NCBI GenBank assembly: GCA_023954595.1 | Contig: JAGSHJ010000055.1 | Location: forward strand, 1 to 11,646 | Source of the DNA: Bacteriovoracaceae bacterium | GTDB lineage: Bacteria; Bdellovibrionota; Bacteriovoracia; Bacteriovoracales; Bacteriovoracaceae | DNA length: 11,646 bases | Reading direction: 5' to 3' | Shown here: positions 7,409-11,646 of the stretch, one piece after another | Position numbering within the stretch: the stretch's first letter is position 1 | Layout of the letters: each line of letters starts with the position of its first letter | The notes under the pieces: model-generated | What the model was told of the DNA's origin: nothing | Database searches by the model: none | The model's input: only the letters and a program-made list of their open reading frames with translations | Made by a program: the position numbers and the translations under genes

Positions 7409-9439
7409 ATGAGTAAGTATGAGGCAATATTCAAACCACTTGATCTAGGCTTTTGCACTCTGAAGAACCGCGTCATCATGGGCTCAATGCACACAGGGCT
7501 GGAAGAGACTAAAAATGGTTTTGACAAGATGGCGAGCTTTTACGCAGAAAGGGCCAAAGGTGGCGTAGGTCTGATCGTAACTGGTGGAATTGCTCCAAAC
7601 TTTCAAGGTAGGGTCCACCCCTTTGCACTTCAGTTGTCGTTTCCTTGGCAAGTATCAAAACATAAAAAAATAACCAAGGCCGTGCATGAGCATGATTCTA
7701 AAATCTGCTTACAAATCCTTCACACCGGTAGATATGCTTACCATCCACTAGGTGCGGCACCAACAACTTCCAAGGCCCCAATCTCTTCTTTCAAGGCACG
7801 TGGAATGAGTAAGCTTGGAATTAAAAAGACTATATTTGATTACGCCAATTGTGCGCGACTTGCCCAAAAAGCAGGTTACGACGGCGTAGAGATCATGGGA
7901 AGCGAGGGTTATTTAATTAATCAATTCCTTGCCCCAAAAACAAATAAAAGAACTGATAAATATGGTGGAAGCTTTGAAAATAGATCAAGATTTGCTCTTG
8001 AGACTATTAGGGCCGTTCGTAAGAAAACAGGGCCAAACTTTATTATTATATATCGCCTGAGCATGCTTGATTTGGTTAAAGACGGCCAGAGCTGGGAGGA
8101 AGTTGTAGCACTTGCCAAACAATTAAAAGAGGCAGGAGTGAATATTGTTAACACAGGAATAGGATGGCATGAGGCAAGAGTACCTACGATCGCCACAATG
8201 GTTCCAAGGGGAGCTTTTGTTTGGGTTACAGAAAAACTTAAAAAAGAAATCGAGCTGCCTGTAGTGGCAACAAATAGAATCAATACTCCAGAATTGGCAC
8301 AGGAGATACTAGACTCCAATCAAGCCGATATGATCTCAATGGCACGTCCATTTTTAGCTGACCCAGATTTTTTAAATAAGGCCCAAGATAATCGTTCAGA
8401 TGAGATCAACACTTGTATTGCATGTAACCAAGCATGTCTAGACCATGTCTTTCAAAATAAGATCTCATCTTGTTTGGTAAATCCAAAAGCATGTCATGAA
8501 ACTGAATACTCGAAAGAAAAATCTAATACTCCTAAAAAGATCGCAGTGATTGGATCTGGGCCTGCAGGCCTATCGTTTGCAGTGGAAGCAGCACAAAGAG
8601 GTCACTTCCCGACTATTTTTGAGAAATCAAAAGAAATTGGTGGGCAATTTAATATCGCTAAAGAAATTCCTGGTAAAGAAGAATTCAGAGAAACGATTAG
8701 ATACTTTCAAAAACAAATGGAAATATTAAATATTGAGCTACATCTAAACAAAGAAGTTGATCTCAATTTTTTAAAAGCTTCCGAATTCGACGAGATTGTA
8801 TTTGCAAGTGGAGTACGTCCAAGGACTCCAAAGATAGAGGGAATAGAACATAAAAAAGTCCTCTCCTACCCAGAGGTTTTGTATCATAAAAAGGAAGTTG
8901 GTAAAAAGGTTGCTATCATTGGTGCAGGTGGAATTGGTTTTGATACAGCGGAGTTTTTAATTCATGATCCTAGTCATCAGTCAGAATCCATGGATCAAGA
9001 AGCTTTCTTCAAGCATTGGGGAATTGATACAAGCTACAAAGACAGAGGTGCCGTTTCTCCAAAAGAGAGGCCAACTCCTTTTAGAGAAATATACCTCTTA
9101 CAAAGGAAGGCCACAAAGCATGGAAGATTTTTAGGCAAGACGACAGGATGGATTCATAGACAAAGCCTAAAAGATGCTAACGTAAAAATGCTTAAAGAAG
9201 TAAGCTATACAAAAATAGACGACAAAGGTCTTCATATTGACACTCCAGAAGGGAGCACAGTTCTTGAAGTAGACAATGTTGTCATCTGTGCAGGCCAGTA
9301 CAGCGACAATGAGCTTTATCATGAATTTAAAGAGGTTGATGCCCGCCCTGCTCACTTAATTGGAGGGGCAGAAAAATCAATGGAAATAGATGCTAAGAGA
9401 GCAATTAAACAAGGCGTAGATTTAGCGAATAGAATCTAG
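7409..9439 (+). CDS. fadH: 2,4-dienoyl-CoA reductase (NADPH), FadH type
   Basis: Enzyme of unsaturated fatty-acid beta-oxidation that reduces 2,4-dienoyl-CoA with NADPH through FAD, a 4Fe-4S cluster and FMN. 676 residues against 672 in E. coli. The N-terminal old-yellow-enzyme barrel has EIMGSEGYLINQFL (161-174; Tyr168 is the catalytic acid position) and GIGWHEARVPTIAT (251-264; His254 is the second catalytic residue). Iron-sulfur ligands are Cys336, Cys339, Cys343 and Cys355 in the family's CIACNQAC and CLVNPKACHE elements. A GSGPAG nucleotide fold (382-387) binds FAD, and GAGGIG (505-510) lies in the NADPH domain. The FadH-specific FKHWGID element after the second fold supports FadH rather than a generic NADH:flavin oxidoreductase. 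Single gene, divergent from the unknown 275-aa gene, closed by a hairpin; a CRP-like site upstream would fit carbon-source control. Confidence 0.93.
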   Translation: MSKYEAIFKPLDLGFCTLKNRVIMGSMHTGLEETKNGFDKMASFYAERAKGGVGLIVTGGIAPNFQGRVHPFALQLSFPWQVSKHKKITKAVHEHDSKICLQILHTGRYAYHPLGAAPTTSKAPISSFKARGMSKLGIKKTIFDYANCARLAQKAGYDGVEIMGSEGYLINQFLAPKTNKRTDKYGGSFENRSRFALETIRAVRKKTGPNFIIIYRLSMLDLVKDGQSWEEVVALAKQLKEAGVNIVNTGIGWHEARVPTIATMVPRGAFVWVTEKLKKEIELPVVATNRINTPELAQEILDSNQADMISMARPFLADPDFLNKAQDNRSDEINTCIACNQACLDHVFQNKISSCLVNPKACHETEYSKEKSNTPKKIAVIGSGPAGLSFAVEAAQRGHFPTIFEKSKEIGGQFNIAKEIPGKEEFRETIRYFQKQMEILNIELHLNKEVDLNFLKASEFDEIVFASGVRPRTPKIEGIEHKKVLSYPEVLYHKKEVGKKVAIIGAGGIGFDTAEFLIHDPSHQSESMDQEAFFKHWGIDTSYKDRGAVSPKERPTPFREIYLLQRKATKHGRFLGKTTGWIHRQSLKDANVKMLKEVSYTKIDDKGLHIDTPEGSTVLEVDNVVICAGQYSDNELYHEFKEVDARPAHLIGGAEKSMEIDAKRAIKQGVDLANRI

Positions 9440-9449
9440 AGTTAAATAA

Positions 9450-9471
9450 GTCCCTGGCCTACACCAGGGAC
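9450..9471. terminator. Bidirectional terminator between fadH and the secreted-protein gene
   Basis: Perfect 8-base stem GTCCCTGG/CCAGGGAC with a 6-base loop, 10 bases after the fadH stop and 15 bases after the minus-strand stop at 9487. The tail is TTATTT on the minus strand and only AATATATCA on the plus strand, so it should work better for the minus-strand transcript. Confidence 0.7.
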
Positions 9472-9486
9472 AATATATCATCCAAA

Positions 9487-9957
9487 TTAATAAACATTTT
9501 CTCTATAATCAACATTACAATTAAAAAGTTCTAGATCGACTTCTTGCTTGCTGATGCCAGGAGATTTATCCGAACTGTAATAACTTCCACTCATCGTCTC
9601 TTTATTAATCTCTAGAGATTTTGTCTCAGAATAATATCCGGCCTCTGCATGATCTAGTGCAATCGGAAGAAAGAACTTGGCACTAAATTTAAGACTGAGT
9701 TTATTTTCAGAATCTTTGAAGTGATTATTTAAACCAGTCAGAGTTTTTTCAATCTGAGTTGCACTACCAGTCGGATCGGTAAACTCAACATACTCTTCTG
9801 TGATCTGGTTATCTTCTATATAAGTATCCTTTGAGATGGTAACAGAAAATGTTGAACCATCATTTGTTTCACAAGAAACATCAGTGTAAGATTCAATATT
9901 CGTTGTGTTAGCACTCGCAATTACACAAACTGATAATACTCCTAATAATAATTTCAT
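9487..9957 (-). CDS. Small secreted protein of unknown function
   Basis: 156 residues beginning with a typical Sec signal peptide, MKLLLGVLSVCVIASA, with a likely cleavage site after ASA (residue 16). The Cys at position 11 is not in a proper lipobox (LSVC), so I do not call it a lipoprotein. The mature part is rich in Ser, Thr, Asp and Glu, looks beta-stranded, and has just two cysteines (29 and 147), near its ends, that could form one disulfide in the periplasm or outside. No family recognised. The ATG at 9957 has an ideal AGGAG five bases upstream; the same frame runs open to 10110 but that part looks like non-coding leader. Stands alone after a long palindrome-containing upstream region. 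Confidence 0.78.
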   Translation of the reverse strand: MKLLLGVLSVCVIASANTTNIESYTDVSCETNDGSTFSVTISKDTYIEDNQITEEYVEFTDPTGSATQIEKTLTGLNNHFKDSENKLSLKFSAKFFLPIALDHAEAGYYSETKSLEINKETMSGSYYSSDKSPGISKQEVDLELFNCNVDYRENVY

Positions 9958-10031
9958 TTCTTCTCCTTTAACTTTATTCATTTTAAATTTAATTTTGATA
10001 ACAAGTAGCTCGCTATGGACACACTCTACTT

Positions 10032-10047
10032 CCTTTTTTAAAAAAGG
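10032..10047. repeat. T6A6 palindrome
   Basis: CCTTTTTTAAAAAAGG, a perfect 16-base palindrome about 75 bases upstream of the secreted-protein start codon. It could be a protein-binding site or bent DNA element, or a helix in the leader RNA if the promoter is the one near 10135. Confidence 0.6.
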
Positions 10048-10070
10048 GAATTGCACACTGTAAAAGCTAT

Positions 10071-10095
10071 GCGCTTCAGAATTTTTTTGAAGCGC
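10071..10095. repeat. Stem-loop in the leader of the secreted-protein gene
   Basis: Perfect 8-base stem GCGCTTCA/TGAAGCGC around a 9-base loop GAATTTTTT (plus strand). No U-run follows on either strand, so it is not a standard terminator; a structured leader or operator is more likely. Confidence 0.55.
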
Positions 10096-10120
10096 CCTAA
10101 TCGTGCTCAATAAACACCTC

Positions 10121-10140
10121 GGTTTGCAAACCTTATCATA
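10121..10140 (-). promoter_or_regulatory. -10-like hexamer abutting a 12-base palindrome
   Basis: Minus strand TATGAT (10140-10135), five of six consensus bases, is followed two bases later by the perfect palindrome GGTTTGCAAACC (10132-10121). That places the palindrome across the expected start site, a common repressor-operator position. The -35 region is poor. The transcript would have a leader of about 170 bases before the ATG at 9957. Confidence 0.4.
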
Positions 10141-10333
10141 GTGTTTTGAAGGTAGGATTTAAGTAGTCTCCGGAGTGATTTAGGCTATTTAGATATTTAA
10201 TTAATTCGAATATAAGTTAAATTGCTTAGGGGCAGGATTGCAGATTGTAAGATCAGCAGGTGCAAAGGTTGTCACCCCTATTTAAATCATAATTTGGTTA
10301 AAACTAGAATTGAAGTTGAAAATCTGTGTGGGA

Positions 10334-10359
10334 GGAAGCTCACTCTAACATGAGCTTCC
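10334..10359 (-). terminator. Hairpin after the lipoprotein gene
   Basis: Perfect 9-base stem GGAAGCTCA/TGAGCTTCC with an 8-base loop, 16 bases beyond the lipoprotein stop. The following minus-strand sequence TCCCACACAG lacks a U-run, so this may be a weak terminator or a 3'-end stabilising hairpin. Confidence 0.55.
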
Positions 10360-10375
10360 AGTTCTATTAAAACAT

Positions 10376-10999
10376 TTAGTTATTATTAAAGGCAGCTTTG
10401 GCATCCTCAATAACTTTAGTAACCTTTGCCTTTGCTTTAGTTGTGTCCGCTTTTTCAACAAGCTTTTGGTTTGCTCTATTAAAAGCAAGTTCAAGATTTT
10501 CTTTAGATATTTTAACTAGGACGGAGCATACATAACCGTCATAGTCTTTCTTGGCTCCAAGCTCTTTTTCAAATTTTCTTTTCTCCCAATACTTCTTAAA
10601 GGTTTTAGAACCAATAACAAAGCTTTGTGTCTCTTTTGCAAGGTTTTCCTCCACATACTCTGAAAGCTTTTGATCCATCTCAGTTGGATCACCTTGAATG
10701 GTTGAAGCAAGGCTTTGCTGAATAAATTGTGTTATCTCACTTGCAATTTCACTGGTAGCACGGGCCTTGGCAATTTCACATGCGATTGTCTTAGAGTTTT
10801 TAGCTTCTGTGTTAAAGACATAATAGCGATGACTTTCAAAGTCATCATCGTCCTCGTCTTCAGCATATTCGAGTGGTTCATTGATCCATTCAGGTATTTC
10901 CTTATGGCTTGCATCTACGACCTTGTAATCTCTTTTAAAAGATCTTGAGGAACATGATGCTAGTAATAGAAATGACATCAAGAGTAAGGATACTTTCAT
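10376..10999 (-). CDS. LPP20-like outer-membrane lipoprotein
   Basis: 207 residues with a lipoprotein signal: MKVSLLLMSFLLLASC, lipobox LASC, lipidated Cys16, followed by SSR with no Asp at +2, so probably sorted to the outer membrane. EIPEWINEP (34-42), the helix TIACEIAKARATSEIASEI (71-89), and YDGYVCSVLVKISKENLELAF (153-173) resemble the layout of the LPP20 family (PF02169: W near the start, Ala-rich helix, final beta strand); this is recognition by pattern, not by search. A run of acids, EYAEDEDDDDFE (44-55), separates the first motif from the helix. ATG fixed by AAGGAG five bases upstream (11010-11005). It follows the partial gene upstream by 35 bases without a terminator, so they probably form an operon. 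Function unknown. Confidence 0.78.
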   Translation of the reverse strand: MKVSLLLMSFLLLASCSSRSFKRDYKVVDASHKEIPEWINEPLEYAEDEDDDDFESHRYYVFNTEAKNSKTIACEIAKARATSEIASEITQFIQQSLASTIQGDPTEMDQKLSEYVEENLAKETQSFVIGSKTFKKYWEKRKFEKELGAKKDYDGYVCSVLVKISKENLELAFNRANQKLVEKADTTKAKAKVTKVIEDAKAAFNNN

Positions 11000-11034
11000 A
11001 ATATCTCCTTTAAGTTTGCAATATCTTAGATTGC

Positions 11035-11646
11035 TTATTTTTCACTGTTAAGAGTAGGAACAACCTTTTTGAAGCTATTTCTAAGCTTTTCTGTATTTGA
11101 TAGATCTTCTAGCTCAACAAACATCTCACAGGCAGAGATTGAATATTCATTAATATCTGATCTCGGACTAAAGGTGAAACTGCTACTTAAGAAGGCCTGT
11201 GCAGAATATCGTTTGTCTCTTTTTCGAGAGTAATCACGAATTTGGCGACAATCTGTCTCCCCTGCCTGCATTTTTGCACTCAATTCTTCAAAGAGCTTGT
11301 TGTAACTGCCTTCTAAATCAATCTCAAAATTTGCATTAGGTGCAAAGTTTCGTCCTGTGTTCTGTATATTGTAATGAACAATATCCTTATTAATTTCTTT
11401 TGGAAGTTCAATTTCACTTATGTTTAAGCTCGCTCTTTGTGCGCACATTCTCATCCTTGAAGCACTACTTAGGCCTTGGAGAATCGCCTGAGCTTCCCTT
11501 CTGCATACAGCAATACTTAAATACTCTTCTTGATCGGCCTTAGCATTCAAAGAGTGCGTTAAAGTATTTGTATCAGCACAGTTTTCAGAGCTGTCATATT
11601 CAAGACCTTGAAAAACACACTCTATGCCGACCTCGGCGATGTGTTC
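11035..11646 (-). CDS. Cysteine-containing protein of unknown function, 5' end beyond right edge
   Basis: Not recognised. The reading frame is open through the right edge, so the start lies outside; 203 codons are visible. The visible part starts EHIAEVGIECVFQG, and an internal TTG at 11550 should not be taken as the start. It holds six cysteines (visible residues 10, 23, 48, 68, 133, 173), an even number that fits disulfides in an exported protein, and a helical Arg-rich stretch CRREAQAIL with SRMRMCAQRA. The middle (NFEIDLEGSYNKLFEEL) looks strand-helix; the end is charged. It precedes the LPP20-like lipoprotein gene by 35 bases in the same direction, so an envelope role is likely by context only. 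Confidence 0.72.
   Translation of the reverse strand, partial: EHIAEVGIECVFQGLEYDSSENCADTNTLTHSLNAKADQEEYLSIAVCRREAQAILQGLSSASRMRMCAQRASLNISEIELPKEINKDIVHYNIQNTGRNFAPNANFEIDLEGSYNKLFEELSAKMQAGETDCRQIRDYSRKRDKRYSAQAFLSSSFTFSPRSDINEYSISACEMFVELEDLSNTEKLRNSFKKVVPTLNSEK

Larger units (their letters stand above)
9958..10375. other. 418-base non-coding region with several palindromes
   Basis: Between the secreted-protein gene and the lipoprotein gene I find no supportable gene on either strand. From right to left it holds the hairpin after the lipoprotein gene (10334-10359), an AT-rich stretch with CTCCGGAG (10168-10175), a TATGAT -10-like hexamer with an adjoining GGTTTGCAAACC palindrome (10121-10140), a hairpin (10071-10095), a T6A6 palindrome (10032-10047), TAGCTCGCTA (10006-10015), and the ribosome site of the secreted-protein gene. 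The right part, 10176-10330, shows nothing clear apart from an AGGGG and a CCCCT about 50 bases apart, which could pair weakly. Confidence 0.7.

Noticed and set aside
7356..7427. 24-codon upstream extension of the 275-residue gene from a TTG
   Set aside because: It crosses the fadH start and ribosome site and has no ribosome site of its own.
9958..10110. 51-codon upstream extension of the secreted-protein gene
   Set aside because: The ATG at 9957 has an ideal AGGAG and starts a perfect signal peptide; the extension would bury that signal and covers the palindromic leader.
11548..11550. TTG as start of the rightmost minus-strand gene
   Set aside because: The frame stays open with plausible protein sequence, including two further cysteines, to the window edge, so the gene is simply cut by the edge.
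1..11646. CRISPR arrays, tRNA or rRNA genes, insertion sequences, attachment sites
   Set aside because: I looked for spaced direct repeats, tRNA-like cloverleafs, transposase motifs and long terminal repeats and saw none.

Overview
The window is an AT-rich bacterial chromosome segment (about 40% G+C by eye) with strong AGGAG-type ribosome binding sites and tightly packed genes. No gene names the host. The gene set, the small secreted proteins without recognisable family and the striking abundance of GGCC in AT-rich DNA look to me like a Bacteriovorax/Halobacteriovorax-type member of the Bdellovibrionota. That is an impression, not a proof. I see no rRNA, tRNA, CRISPR array, insertion sequence, integrase or phage gene.

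Left third (1-3619, minus strand): one apparent operon read right to left: a CobB-type sirtuin, a TrmB-family methyltransferase and DNA polymerase II (polB, whose last few codons lie beyond the left edge). The first two genes overlap by 4 bases and the third starts 9 bases after the second, so they are almost certainly cotranscribed. The sirtuin keeps its catalytic residues and the YxxR desuccinylase/demalonylase signature but has lost the zinc-binding cysteines. The methyltransferase is clearly of the TrmB fold but lacks canonical active-site residues. This operon is the most interesting coding part of the window.

Centre (3719-6531, plus strand): two multi-pass inner-membrane transporters, a fused two-domain ThrE-type threonine/serine exporter and a Na+/phosphate (NptA/PF02690) cotransporter closed by a good terminator, then a 72-residue putative zinc-ribbon protein. 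The small gene meets an unrecognised 275-residue minus-strand gene tail to tail, with a 4-base stop-codon overlap.

Right centre (7355-9439): the unrecognised gene is divergent from a complete fadH-like 2,4-dienoyl-CoA reductase (FMN, 4Fe-4S, FAD). The roughly 50-base gap holds a CRP-like inverted repeat and promoter-like hexamers that would give the unrecognised gene a nearly leaderless mRNA.

Right end (9487-11646, minus strand): three envelope-type genes. A 156-residue secreted protein stands alone behind a 400-base upstream region with several palindromes. A LPP20-like lipoprotein follows a cysteine-containing protein whose 5' end is beyond the right edge; these two probably form an operon. 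Functions here are largely unknown.

No complete new defence or mobile system is visible. The best candidates for something undescribed are the sirtuin/TrmB-like/Pol II operon, the unrecognised 275-residue protein with its divergent control region, and the palindrome-rich leader at about 10030-10140.
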